From positions 558,001 through 622,000 of the forward strand of contig NZ_JAHLKR010000016.1 of NCBI RefSeq assembly GCF_021991875.1: 64,000 nt of DNA, in the 5' to 3' direction. The DNA is from Mycetohabitans sp. B8. Lineage in GTDB: Bacteria; Pseudomonadota; Gammaproteobacteria; Burkholderiales; Burkholderiaceae. The position numbers and the translations under genes were made by a program. The notes under the pieces are model-generated. The model was not told the origin of the DNA and searched no databases. It saw nothing but the letters and a program-made list of their open reading frames with translations. Of the stretch, positions 1-7,608 are shown in pieces; the first letter of the stretch is position 1, and each line of letters begins with the position of its first letter.

Positions 1-603
1 CGCAGCAGCCCGGTTCGCTGGCGATTGCGCCTCAAGCAACGGGGCTGCGTTCCCGGTCAGCAGGAACTGGCTCATCGGTCCGTCTCCGGGGGCGGGAAGC
101 AGCGCCTTAGCGTGCTCGGGCGTTAAACGGCCTATCTCGACCGCACGTGTGATAACCGCCTGTTGTTCTTCCTTGTCGAACCCCAGCGATGCAAACCACC
201 TGACGGGCTTGGCTGCGTTGCGCGCCTCCGTCACCAGCCTCGTGTAAGCCTCCAGGAACGCCATACGAGCCGCCACCCGTTCCCCTTCGCTCAGAAGGCT
301 GCGCACAAGGCCCCAAGCTTGCGCCATCTCGTCGGTCATCACCACCGTCGCGTTGGCGTCACGCGGCAACATTGCCCACGCTTCCTGCGGCCCCGGACGG
401 CCATCGTCGATCCGTGACAGGATCTCCGCGAGCGTTAGCCGGCCTTTGATCTCGCGTCTGCATTTCGACAGCGCAACAATCACTGCTTGCTCGTCAAACG
501 CCGCCAGATCGGCGACCAGCATCTTGGCTGCCGCTTCGCTCAGATTGGTGCCGCACAATTCGGCCGTGGCCGCCACCGCCTGGATCAAGTCAGCCGCCGC
601 CAT
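1..603 (-). CDS. Phage hypothetical protein, C-terminus cut by window edge
   Basis: The frame opens at an ATG at 603-601 and stays open for 201 codons to the left edge, so the gene is partial. It begins MAAADLIQAVAATAELCGTN and is mostly helical, with no domain I can name. The start lies inside the last codons of the upstream replication gene (14 bp overlap), which implies translational coupling in one leftward early operon. Its place behind a replication-initiator-like gene suggests a DNA-replication accessory, such as a lambda-P-like helicase-loader role. That is position-based inference only. No frameshift is visible. Confidence 0.75.
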   Translation of the reverse strand, partial: MAAADLIQAVAATAELCGTNLSEAAAKMLVADLAAFDEQAVIVALSKCRREIKGRLTLAEILSRIDDGRPGPQEAWAMLPRDANATVVMTDEMAQAWGLVRSLLSEGERVAARMAFLEAYTRLVTEARNAAKPVRWFASLGFDKEEQQAVITRAVEIGRLTPEHAKALLPAPGDGPMSQFLLTGNAAPLLEAQSPANRAAA

Positions 604-1468
604 TGATCGCCCCCGCATCCCGTAGGATTCGCGTCCACATATCGCCCGTCGCCTGCAATCGATCCGCCTCGCGCGCCTGCGTCTCGGTCACTCTGCGGTT
701 TGTCACCCACTCCGTTCTCAACGCTTCCGCGTCGGCCAGCAGGCAGTCCACCGGATGCATCTTTTGCACGTAGTAACGCTTGTTGCTGTCCACGTACCAC
801 GCCGCGACGCTCGGCGCTTCATCCTTGCCAAGGCGTTGCAACAGCTGCGATAGCTGGCCGTTGACCTTCGCGTTGCGCACTGGCAACGCACCGTACCTGC
901 GCTGGTAGGCAGTCGCGTACGCGCGCCAAATCTCAGTTATCGGCACAGGCGGCTTTTCCGCTTTAAGCTTTTTTGAGGACGCCTCCGACGCAGTCGGGGG
1001 CAAAAGGGTTTTGCTAGGGATCAGACAATCAGTCAATCCGTCAATCAGAGAATCAGAGATACAAGGGCCAAGTGCTTGTTGCTTGGGTTCGCAGCCCTTC
1101 TCCTCAAGATCACAAGGACTTTCTACCTTGGTCGCAAGTTCTTGGCTCCAACGTGGTATCTCGCTCGGCGTTTCGTTCGAGTGTGGCTTCTGATGCTTCA
1201 AAAATGTCACAATTTGAATGTAGCCAACGCCCGAGACGGTGTACCGCACAATGAAACCCTTGGACTGCAAGCTATTAAGCAGTGCATCCGCGTCCACATC
1301 GTCATACGGTAGCGCTTTCACTTTGATCTTCTTCGGGCGATCTTCAAGACGGCCTTCGCGGTCCGCCAGCATCCACAGATAAATGAAAAGAAGTCGGGCA
1401 AACGGATCCAACTCGGCTAAATCCTCGTTTTCCATAATGCCAGGCTTGATGTTTCGTGCGCGGGCCAT
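590..1468 (-). CDS. Phage replication protein (DnaD/O-like, winged-helix N-terminus)
   Basis: Predicted replication initiator of the prophage. The N-terminus (MARARNIKPGIMENEDLAEL) followed by a segment with YLWMLADREGRLEDRPKKIK is typical of phage replication proteins with a DnaD-like or winged-helix domain that processes the origin. The central part is low complexity, and the C-terminal half contains the aromatic YYVQKMHPVDCLLADAEALR region. An ATG four codons upstream (1480) is possible, but GGAG lies just before the 1468 ATG, so I chose the latter. Its stop overlaps the start of the next gene. Family assignment is from resemblance, without a search. Confidence 0.75.
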   Translation of the reverse strand: MARARNIKPGIMENEDLAELDPFARLLFIYLWMLADREGRLEDRPKKIKVKALPYDDVDADALLNSLQSKGFIVRYTVSGVGYIQIVTFLKHQKPHSNETPSEIPRWSQELATKVESPCDLEEKGCEPKQQALGPCISDSLIDGLTDCLIPSKTLLPPTASEASSKKLKAEKPPVPITEIWRAYATAYQRRYGALPVRNAKVNGQLSQLLQRLGKDEAPSVAAWYVDSNKRYYVQKMHPVDCLLADAEALRTEWVTNRRVTETQAREADRLQATGDMWTRILRDAGAINGGG

Positions 1469-1504
1469 GCTTAGCTCCATTCAAACGTCTATGATGTGCG
1501 ACGC

Positions 1505-1648
1505 TTATGCCGTCAGTTCTGCCTGTTCAAACAGGGTGACGTCGCGCTCTCGCTTGGGCTGCGCTTGCAACCGGCACCAGCCTGAGAGGTTGACCACGCA
1601 ATCGGCAAAGGCCTGCATTTCAATCAATGTGCAATGGGCCTTTTTCAC
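1505..1648 (-). CDS. Small phage protein, 47 aa, GTG start
   Basis: The GTG at 1648-1646 overlaps the TGA of the upstream regulator gene as GTGA, and the frame runs 47 codons to TAA at 1505-1507. The product starts MKKAHCTLIEMQAFADCVVN and has three Cys. No family recognised. The four-base overlap, the lack of any other gene in the 165-bp gap and the coordinated direction are the evidence that it is translated, by re-initiation behind the preceding gene. It is too short to judge by composition. Confidence 0.55.
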   Translation of the reverse strand: MKKAHCTLIEMQAFADCVVNLSGWCRLQAQPKRERDVTLFEQAELTA

Positions 1649-2046
1649 TCCATCCTCCCCGTCAGCAGCTTTTTGAGCAGCATGTTTTCACGCTCAAGTT
1701 CGTCGGTTTTTTCGCGCTCCAGGCGCAACCGACGTTCCATCTCCGTTTCAAGCGGCGTGAGTTCGTAGCCCCGCGACCGTGCCAACCAGATCAGCGGTGC
1801 CTCGTTGTGGCACAGATCCATGAAGGCGTTTAGCTTGTCCTGGGGGAAATAATGTTGGCCGCTTCTGGTGATGCGCGACCACTGCGCCACGTCGGCAACA
1901 ATGCCCTGCTTTCCGACGATCTTTTTGTCGTCCAAGCCGGAGAGTTGCTGACACAAGCGGATGGCCGCTGTCATTGACGGCTGCGCATCGATACAGCGTA
2001 TGTCCACGCGCTGCATTTCCGGCTTTAAGTTCAGTTCTCGCTGCAT
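1645..2046 (-). CDS. Phage early protein, possible CII-type regulator, 133 aa
   Basis: Predicted cytoplasmic protein with N-terminal MQRELNLKPEMQRVDIRCID, a central KKIVGKQGIVADVAQWSRIT segment that could be a helix-turn-helix, and a C-terminal charged coiled coil (residues about 95-128, ERRLRLEREKTDELERENML). The frame is open further upstream to 2160, but those 38 residues look non-coding and overlap the inter-operon region, so I chose the Met at 2046. Position after Cro and before the replication genes on the leftward strand is that of lambda cII. A regulatory role is inferred from this position, not shown. Confidence 0.65.
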   Translation of the reverse strand: MQRELNLKPEMQRVDIRCIDAQPSMTAAIRLCQQLSGLDDKKIVGKQGIVADVAQWSRITRSGQHYFPQDKLNAFMDLCHNEAPLIWLARSRGYELTPLETEMERRLRLEREKTDELERENMLLKKLLTGRME

Positions 2047-2216
2047 CGAAGCATCCCGCGTCAAATCGTTTGTGTGGTGTTGTGTCGTTGTTTCAGCAAA
2101 AATTATTGGTATATGCCATGACCGGTTCCGATTTACCCCATTGGAAAGAATGCGAGCCATCGCTGTGCGAAAATCGAAGTCTCTAACCCCTTCAACCCAT
2201 ACACAACGAGGCTCGC

Positions 2217-2714
2217 ATGGACGTGAATTCCTTAATCGTCAGCTTCAACAGCATTGTGACTTTGGTAAGGTCTTGGACCGACTTTCGCGATACACAAGTA
2301 GTCGCGACCGTCAAGGCTCAACTCACGGAACAGCTCCTTCAAACACAACTCAGCCTCTCCGAGGTACTCGCGGCCATCATCGAGAAAGATGCTCGGATTG
2401 CAGATCTGACCAACCGTGTACGCAAGTTGGAAACCCAACAAACCGAACGTGCTCGTTACGAGCTTCGAAAAATCTCGTCCGGCGGGAATGTCTTCGCTTA
2501 CGCGCTGAAGCCGGCGGCCGAACTGACAGAGCGCGAGTTGGAGCCGCCGCACTTCATCTGTCAACGTTGCTTCGACGAAAGAAACGTCAAATCCGTCCTT
2601 CAAGGTCAGATCGAGTTCGGCCAATTGCTTCTCCGATGTTTTATGTGTTCAAAAGAACTTGAGGCTGGGTCTGGACAAACCATTGCACGCCTTTGGAAAA
2701 GGGGGAACCAATGA
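2217..2714 (+). CDS. Prophage zinc-ribbon-like protein, 165 aa
   Basis: Residues about 30-80 form a predicted coiled coil (ARIADLTNRVRKLETQQTER). The C-terminal third has two CxxC pairs, CQRC and CFMC, separated by about 22 residues, a pattern expected for a zinc ribbon. The ATG at 2217 is preceded by ACGAGG. The gene faces against the leftward early operon that surrounds it, which is unusual for a lambda-like control region and suggests an independently transcribed accessory gene. Similar coiled-coil plus zinc-ribbon proteins are common in Burkholderia and Ralstonia prophages; the function is unknown. Confidence 0.75.
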   Translation: MDVNSLIVSFNSIVTLVRSWTDFRDTQVVATVKAQLTEQLLQTQLSLSEVLAAIIEKDARIADLTNRVRKLETQQTERARYELRKISSGGNVFAYALKPAAELTERELEPPHFICQRCFDERNVKSVLQGQIEFGQLLLRCFMCSKELEAGSGQTIARLWKRGNQ

Positions 2715-2816
2715 GATCTTGTGCACTCTCCGCCACGGCAGCCAGTGGATGTTTTTTTCTCGATGATTCTCATTGACAAAATCTTTATCGGCGTTTGCCA
2801 CCGCCAACGTTCATAT

Positions 2817-3092
2817 TTACATTGAACCCTGGTATTGGGCGACGTTTTGATTCCGCGCTTGTTTGTCTGAAATAGGTTGGACTGACGGGTCAATTGGATA
2901 CAGATCTGGTCGTAGCTCGTGACGCGTCACAGCTCCTTTGACAGCCGCCTCAATCGCAAGTACGCGTTCCGCTGGTACCCGACCGGTCGCACACATCTTC
3001 GAGATTGATTGAGGAGTGCAGCCAAGCTTTCTCGCCAAAGCAGACTGACCGCCTGCCAACTGAGCAGCTCGCTGAATAACGCTGGTTGTCAT
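2817..3092 (-). CDS. Cro/YdaS-like phage repressor
   Basis: A 91-residue protein with an N-terminal helix-turn-helix: ARKLGCTPQSISKMCATGRV at residues about 20-39 matches the YdaS/Cro pattern (helix 2, GCTPQSIS turn, recognition helix). It is divergent from the CI gene and separated from it by a 109-bp region with operator-like repeats. That is the standard layout of a lysis/lysogeny switch. It would repress the CI promoter and start the leftward early operon (regulator, replication genes). The DNA-binding assignment is strong; the Cro role is inferred from position. Confidence 0.8.
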   Translation of the reverse strand: MTTSVIQRAAQLAGGQSALARKLGCTPQSISKMCATGRVPAERVLAIEAAVKGAVTRHELRPDLYPIDPSVQPISDKQARNQNVAQYQGSM

Positions 3093-3147
3093 AAGTTACA
3101 GTCTTTACAAAATTTCCGCAACCAATTCTACAACATCCAGCTCCGCT

Positions 3148-3191
3148 TTACAACCAACATTTGCAGTGATGATTACAACCAATCTTTGTAA
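3148..3191. promoter_or_regulatory. Two CI/Cro operator-like sites, TTACAA-N7-TTGTAA type
   Basis: Two 19-bp imperfect palindromes of the same design lie between the divergent cro-like and cI genes. Positions 3148-3166 read TTACAA, seven bases, TTGCAG. Positions 3173-3191 read TTACAA, seven bases, TTGTAA (perfect arms). Both carry the direct repeat TTACAACCAA. Centre-to-centre spacing is 25 bp. Site 3173-3191 ends 10 bp before the chosen cI start, consistent with autoregulation. A third copy lies at 4024-4042. Confidence 0.6.
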
Positions 3192-3201
3192 CATCGCAGA
3201 C

Positions 3202-3915
3202 ATGACAAACATTCATATTGGCACCCGCGTTAAAGAGCTTCGCGAGCTGGCTCAAATGAGCCAGTCTCAGCTCGCTCGCGCAGTCGGTGTCACACCTCAA
3301 GCGGTACAGAAATGGGAGGCTGAGACAGCAGCGCCACGCCCATCAAAATTGAAATCAATAGCAAATGCGCTTAGCGCGTCTGTTAACGAACTAGTGCGAG
3401 GAACAGAGTTAGAAGAATTGCCAGTACCCTTCCCCCAAAAAGAGGCAAGCGGCAGTAAGGTGCTCCCCCTGCGGAGCACCACTGGAGGTGCGCCGAGAGT
3501 CGAAAGTGGCTATATCCCATTGATTTCATGGGTTCAAGCTGCCGATTGGGGACAAAATATGGGGTACACCAAACCAGAAAATGTGCAGGAATGGCTGCGT
3601 TGTCCGTTCGATCACGGACCTGCCGCGTTCGTTCTAGAGGTCACCGGCGAAAGCAATTTCAATCCGGCTGGCCCCAAATCCTACGCCCCCGGCGAACTGA
3701 TTTATGTAGACCCCGCCAGAAAGCCAACGAACCGCAGCATGGTAGTCGTGCGTATGGACGGTGAGGAACGCGCGCAGCTAAAACAACTGTTGATGGATGA
3801 AAGTGGCACAAAATTATTGAAGTCTCTAAACCCTAGCTGGCCGGCTCCTATCACTCCTATACCAGACGGTGCAACCATTGTCGGGGTTGTAATCGGGAAG
3901 TGGGTCTCAGAATGA
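3202..3915 (+). CDS. CI-type prophage repressor (XRE helix-turn-helix + S24 peptidase)
   Basis: Maintains lysogeny by binding the operators and is normally inactivated by RecA-stimulated self-cleavage. Residues 1-70 form an XRE domain (MSQSQLARAVGVTPQAVQKW). Residues about 120-237 are a LexA-like S24 fold with the serine region VTGESNFNP and the lysine region NRSMVVVRM. The frame opens 12 codons earlier (3166), but that stretch is operator DNA, so the Met at 3202 is preferred. No Shine-Dalgarno precedes it, as in leaderless cI messages. A strong terminator follows at 3994. The canonical S24 serine is usually followed by a small aliphatic residue (S-M), here S-N, so cleavage ability is uncertain. 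Confidence 0.9.
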   Translation: MTNIHIGTRVKELRELAQMSQSQLARAVGVTPQAVQKWEAETAAPRPSKLKSIANALSASVNELVRGTELEELPVPFPQKEASGSKVLPLRSTTGGAPRVESGYIPLISWVQAADWGQNMGYTKPENVQEWLRCPFDHGPAAFVLEVTGESNFNPAGPKSYAPGELIYVDPARKPTNRSMVVVRMDGEERAQLKQLLMDESGTKLLKSLNPSWPAPITPIPDGATIVGVVIGKWVSE

Positions 3916-3993
3916 CCGTTGAAAGCATGCACGTGCACTCGCTGGAGTTCTAGCATTAAACGCATTTGGCTAATAGGAACTACTCGCTGCAGT

Positions 3994-4015
3994 CCCGCCT
4001 AGGCGGGTTTTTTTT
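3994..4015 (+). terminator. Rho-independent terminator after cI
   Basis: Perfect 6-bp stem CCCGCC/GGCGGG with a two-base TA spacer (the central CTAG can also open to give a 4-base loop), followed directly by eight T. It ends the repressor transcript 80 bp past its stop codon. Confidence 0.85.
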
Positions 4016-4023
4016 ACCTTGAC

Positions 4024-4075
4024 CTACAACTTATACTTGCAACTTTTTAGTGTTGGTTGTAGCATTTGGTTGTGT
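4024..4075. promoter_or_regulatory. Third operator-like site and half-sites ahead of the rightward operon
   Basis: Positions 4024-4042 read CTACAA, seven bases, TTGCAA, the same arm sequence and spacing as the two sites in the cro-cI gap. Two further half-sites in reverse orientation follow: TTGGTTGTAG at 4053-4062 and TTGGTTGTGT at 4066-4075. The cluster lies just behind the cI terminator and in front of the rightward recombination/integration operon, the place expected for an OL-like operator. No clear -35/-10 pair can be assigned. Confidence 0.5.
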
Positions 4076-4171
4076 ACCAAGGATGCGCCCTGCACCTCAA
4101 GGTGCCCCGGGAAGTCTCCGGCGATCTTTAACAATCGAAGTCATGCATGTGCCTCCCGGAAGGGACTCGCC

Positions 4172-4360
4172 ATGCCGGCCCTATCGCTTGGCCGAAACGT
4201 GACGCAAGAAGCCCCGCCCTAGGCCGAAGCATTGGCTACCGGAGAGCAGGAAGCGGCCAAGGTCACGAAAGCGATACTCGACCGCCGGAGAGACCCGAAG
4301 CTGGCAGCGCCAGGAGTAGCCGCGGTGCCTGGCGGTCGGAGTCATTCAAATGTTGAGTAA
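4172..4360 (+). pseudogene. Possible small phage gene interrupted by an in-frame TAG
   Basis: An ATG at 4172 with AAGGGA upstream opens a frame that reads 16 codons to TAG at 4220-4222. It then continues in the same frame for 45 more codons to TAA at 4360, beginning AEALATGEQEAAKVTKAILD, which has coding-like composition. Either a nonsense mutation has split a 62-residue gene or the resemblance is accidental. No family recognised. The rest of the 3916-4581 gap holds the terminator and operators described separately and otherwise nothing I can assign. Confidence 0.3.
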
Positions 4361-4581
4361 ATGGCGTTGTGCGGCTTAGAAAGCAGACACGCAGCAAAGA
4401 ATGCGTAGTTTTGGCTCCCGATACGGCGAAGTAGTGCCTGATTACAGCGTCATTCCCTGAACACAACAAGTACCTAAGCTTCAAGTCGAGCGATACAAAA
4501 TTAGCAGTGCATATTGTATAGCGTTGATTAACCACTGTTCCTTCGATGCACAACACTCACCAATAGGTAAAGGAGGCAGCC

Positions 4582-4926
4582 ATGACCCTCTATGCAGATA
4601 TAGACCAGCTTCGTGACTACCATTACGACCGCGAGAAGGCCGAAATGGATGACCGCGCAGACGCCGAGGCGGAGCGTGACGAACTCATCGCGTCCATCGC
4701 CAAAGAGAAGTTCGCACGTAAGGTCAACAGGTTGACGTATGGCGACATCGTGGGCGGGATGCATAGCGCGATGCAGTCGAAGCATGGCGAAGCGCTGCGC
4801 ATCGCATGGCTGATGAGCGACGCTCAGTTTGGCGCGACGGTCAAGAACATCGTGTTGGACGCGATGCGCGAGGATGCAGAAACAGAAGCTATCTGCGATG
4901 TCGGAAAATTAGAAACGGAGCGCTGA
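4582..4926 (+). CDS. Prophage hypothetical protein, 114 aa
   Basis: First gene of the rightward early operon, with a near-perfect ribosome site (AAAGGAGG) 7 bases before the ATG. The product is soluble and strongly charged: an acidic/basic helical N-terminus with REKAEMDDRADAEAERDEL at about residues 18-36, then a mixed C-terminal half. No recognised family. Its stop is followed after one base by the ATG of a small membrane protein, so the two are probably co-translated. Confidence 0.7.
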   Translation: MTLYADIDQLRDYHYDREKAEMDDRADAEAERDELIASIAKEKFARKVNRLTYGDIVGGMHSAMQSKHGEALRIAWLMSDAQFGATVKNIVLDAMREDAETEAICDVGKLETER

Positions 4927-4927
4927 G

Positions 4928-5110
4928 ATGCACAAGACCAGGGCTCGCGCCGAAAACAAGCGCCTTGCCGGCCTAAACGATGCCAAGGACATCACCCCGC
5001 CGCTGTGGGATCGGATTCTCCTTCGCTCCGGAATGTCGGATACAGCCGTCGCGCTCGCATGCTTTGCAATCACCCTAGGCGCATTGATTGTTGTCAATCT
5101 CGATCGGTAA
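4928..5110 (+). CDS. Small phage membrane protein, 60 aa
   Basis: Starts one base after the stop of the preceding gene, with GGAG upstream. Residues 1-36 are polar and basic. Residues about 37-57 (TAVALACFAITLGALIVVNL) form one transmembrane helix near the C-terminus, so the protein would be tail-anchored with its N-terminus in the cytoplasm. No family recognised. Confidence 0.65.
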   Translation: MHKTRARAENKRLAGLNDAKDITPPLWDRILLRSGMSDTAVALACFAITLGALIVVNLDR

Positions 5111-5151
5111 CAGCGTGCGCCTCATGCCGTTTGGGCAAAAAGGTTACTTCT

Positions 5152-5535
5152 TCAGAAAAACGATCTGATTAGGAGAGACGTCGTGCTAGCAACCGTCACA
5201 CCGAGCATCCATTTAAGGAGCAACGCTTCGCCTCTGACTTCCGCAAACCTTTTATCAAGTTCGCCCTTGACTTCCGCGAATCTTTTATCAAGTTCGCCTC
5301 TAAATTCCGCGAATCTTTTATCAAGCTCGCCCCTGACTTCCGCGGATCCCTTGTCCACCTTGGCATCCAAGCGCAGTTCGAGTTCACGCAGATCAGCCTT
5401 GGTCGCCAACGCGTCGAAATTGGCTTCAAAGATATCCGCAAACACCTCGGCCTCCGCTTCAGCCTGCGCGGGCGGCACGCCGGCGGTCTTGAGCCGGTTG
5501 GCAAATTTCAGTGTGTCGAAGGCGATGGCGGCCAT
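5152..5535 (-). CDS. DUF1640-like coiled-coil membrane protein
   Basis: A 127-residue protein of DUF1640/CCDC90 type. The N-terminus is MAAIAFDTLKFANRLKTAGV, followed by a helical region and a run of 11-residue repeats based on GELDKRFAEVR (residues about 68-100). It ends in one C-terminal transmembrane helix (LLLKWMLGVTVASTTSLLIR). The repeats give a right-handed hendecad coiled coil that would project from the membrane. It is transcribed against the surrounding phage operon, so it is probably an independent cargo gene. The function of the bacterial family is unknown. Confidence 0.8.
   Translation of the reverse strand: MAAIAFDTLKFANRLKTAGVPPAQAEAEAEVFADIFEANFDALATKADLRELELRLDAKVDKGSAEVRGELDKRFAEFRGELDKRFAEVKGELDKRFAEVRGEALLLKWMLGVTVASTTSLLIRSFF
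5236..5334. repeat. Three tandem 33-bp repeats inside the DUF1640 gene
   Basis: Three consecutive 33-bp units (period 5236, 5269, 5302) with few mismatches encode the 11-residue coiled-coil repeat. The length is a multiple of three, so copy number can change without frameshift. Confidence 0.8.
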
Positions 5536-5742
5536 GGCGAAATGTCAGAAAACAAGCCAGATACCACACAGCATAGCACAACTCTGTCCCCTTCTCCGTC
5601 ACGCCCGGACAGGCATTACGGCCTCCCCACCCCTGCCATCTTTGGCCCGATAAGCTCATGAACACGGATCACGGCCCCGACTACCGGCAGCAACAGGAAT
5701 TACAGGAATTTCTTCAATGGCACGAATCGCAAGGAGTCAAAG

Positions 5743-6390
5743 ATGAGCATCGCAACGCTGATTCTCGGTCAGAGCGGAACCGGAAAGTCCACTTCCCTCT
5801 GCAAAATGGACCCGGCCCACACCCTGTTGATTCAGACCATCCGTAAGCCGCTGCCTTTTCGCGCAGCAGGATGGACTTATCACACGAAGGACAAGGCGGG
5901 CAACATCTTCGTGTCGGATCAATCCCAAAAGATTATCACGGTCATGCAGCATACCAGGCGCAAGGTCATTGTGTTGGACGATTTCCAGTACATGCTCGCC
6001 AACGAGTTCATGCGCCGCAGCGACGAACGTGGATTTGACAAGTTCACCGAGATCGGCCGCCATGCATGGGACGTGCTCTGCGCTGCTGGCACGCTGCCCG
6101 ATGACGTGCGCGTTTATGTGCTCAGCCACACCGAAGAAGACCCGTCAGGCACCACGAAGATCAAGACGATCGGAAAGATGTTGGACGAGAAGATTACGAT
6201 CGAAGGGATGTTCACCATCGTGCTGCGCACCGACGTGACCGATGGCGAATACACCTTCACCACGCGTAACAACGGACGTGACACCGTTAAAAGTCCGATG
6301 GGCCTGTTCGAATCAGACCGCATTCCGAATGACCTGTCGGCGGTCGATCACGCCATCACCGCCTTCTACGAACTGACCGAAACCGCCTGA
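5743..6390 (+). CDS. Phage ATPase, Sak4/RecA-like recombinase
   Basis: A 215-residue P-loop ATPase. Walker A is GQSGTGKST at residues 9-17 and Walker B is VIVLDDF near residue 77. Size, motifs and position directly before an SSB-like gene match phage Sak4-type single-strand annealing/RecA-like proteins, which act with SSB in homologous recombination and replication. AAGGAG stands 6 bases before the ATG. The operon order ATPase-SSB-Gp157 is typical of siphovirus recombination modules. AAA ATPase is certain; Sak4 is a likely subgroup. Confidence 0.85.
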   Translation: MSIATLILGQSGTGKSTSLCKMDPAHTLLIQTIRKPLPFRAAGWTYHTKDKAGNIFVSDQSQKIITVMQHTRRKVIVLDDFQYMLANEFMRRSDERGFDKFTEIGRHAWDVLCAAGTLPDDVRVYVLSHTEEDPSGTTKIKTIGKMLDEKITIEGMFTIVLRTDVTDGEYTFTTRNNGRDTVKSPMGLFESDRIPNDLSAVDHAITAFYELTETA

Positions 6391-6403
6391 ACGCAAACAC
6401 ATT

Positions 6404-7033
6404 ATGTATGCACTCGATCCAAACGCAGCACGCCAAGCCGATGAACGCAGTGGGCGCATCACCGAAATGGGAAAGTATGTGGGGATATTCACCCGAGCAG
6501 AAGACGTGACAAGCGCCAAAGGCACCCGTGGCATCGACTTCGCGTTCGAGACGCCAGAGCGCTTGAGCGCGAATTTCACGCTTTGGACCATGAACGCACA
6601 GGGCGAACCCCTGTTCGGCTTCAAGCAGCTGCAAGCGCTGATGGCGTGCCAGCGTATCAAGAACATCACCCCGTCGCGCGCCATCGTGAAGAAGTGGGAC
6701 CGGGAAACGAACAGTGTTCAGGAGTTTGACGCCGAGGTGTTCAAGGAACTCATGAACAAGCAAGTGGGCATTTTGTTTGAAACCGAGGACTACCCGAAAA
6801 AAGACGGCAGCATCGGAACCAAAGTCGTGCCCGCCGCCTTTTTCGAGGCTTCGAGCGGACTAATGGCGGGCGAAATTCTCGATAAAAAGGTCGAGCCGAC
6901 ACAACTCTCGAAGATGATCCTGGCGCTTCGCCATCGTCCGTTGAAGCGCGGGGCGGGACAAGCCTCTCAGTCGGGCGGCCCGATACCTGACGCTGCGAGT
7001 TCGTCGGACATGGATGACGACATCCCCTTTTGA
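6404..7033 (+). CDS. Phage SSB-like single-strand DNA-binding protein
   Basis: A 209-residue protein with a beta-rich N-terminal two thirds. Its C-terminus is flexible, Ser/Gly-rich and acidic, ending DMDDDIPF. That tail is the hallmark of bacterial SSB proteins, where it recruits repair and replication partners. It is encoded 13 bp behind the Sak4-like ATPase, the known functional partner of phage SSBs. The body does not show an obvious canonical OB-fold signature, so it may belong to one of the diverged phage SSB families. Confidence 0.75.
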   Translation: MYALDPNAARQADERSGRITEMGKYVGIFTRAEDVTSAKGTRGIDFAFETPERLSANFTLWTMNAQGEPLFGFKQLQALMACQRIKNITPSRAIVKKWDRETNSVQEFDAEVFKELMNKQVGILFETEDYPKKDGSIGTKVVPAAFFEASSGLMAGEILDKKVEPTQLSKMILALRHRPLKRGAGQASQSGGPIPDAASSSDMDDDIPF

Positions 7034-7042
7034 GGAGTGGAC

Positions 7043-7549
7043 ATGAGTGGCCTGACCTTATACCAGATTGCCAGTGAGTACCGACAAGCGGCCGACAGGC
7101 TGGTGGAACTCGATCTCGATGAGCAAACCGTAGCAGACACGCTTGAATCGATCAGCGGGGATTTAATCACCAAGGCTCAAAACGTTGCGTTCGTGATTCG
7201 CAATCTCGAAGCGTCGGCGGAGCAGATTCAAATCGCGATTGGCCAAATGCAGGCGCGCGCGCAAGCCTACGCAAAACGTGCAGAGCGAATCAGAGCCTAT
7301 CTGCTGCAAAACATGCTGATGAGCGGCATGCAAAAGCTCGAGTGCCCGTACTTCAAGCTTGCCGTGCGTGCGAATCCTGCCAAGGTCGTCATCGATGACG
7401 AGCGCCAGGTTCCAAAGGCCTACATGACAGATCCGCCCCCTCCACCGGCGAGGCCAGATAAGAAGTTGATCGTACAAGCAATCAAAGACGGGGGTAACGT
7501 GCCGGGCTGTCGGATCGAACACAGCCAACGCCTCGAAATCAGGCCATAA
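7043..7549 (+). CDS. Siphovirus Gp157 family protein
   Basis: A 168-residue protein matching Gp157 in order: N-terminal LTLYQIASEYRQAADRLVEL, a long central coiled coil (IRNLEASAEQIQIAIGQMQA, then ARAQAYAKRAERIRAYLLQN), and a beta-rich tail with FKLAVRANPAKVVIDDE and VPKAYM. The family was described in Streptococcus thermophilus phages and is linked to phage resistance or recombination; its biochemical role is unsettled. A GTG at 7037 is in frame, but GAGGAG sits 5 bases before the ATG at 7043. Confidence 0.85.
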   Translation: MSGLTLYQIASEYRQAADRLVELDLDEQTVADTLESISGDLITKAQNVAFVIRNLEASAEQIQIAIGQMQARAQAYAKRAERIRAYLLQNMLMSGMQKLECPYFKLAVRANPAKVVIDDERQVPKAYMTDPPPPPARPDKKLIVQAIKDGGNVPGCRIEHSQRLEIRP

Positions 7550-7608
7550 CGTAGATGTCTTACGCTTTGGTGAGACAACCGTCCTTTTGCTTAAGAAGAA
7601 TCGGCACC

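Noticed and set aside
5658..5846. 62-residue plus-strand frame overlapping the Sak4-like gene
   Set aside because: Over half of it overlaps the ATPase gene in another frame, and the second half is the frame-shifted reading of that gene.
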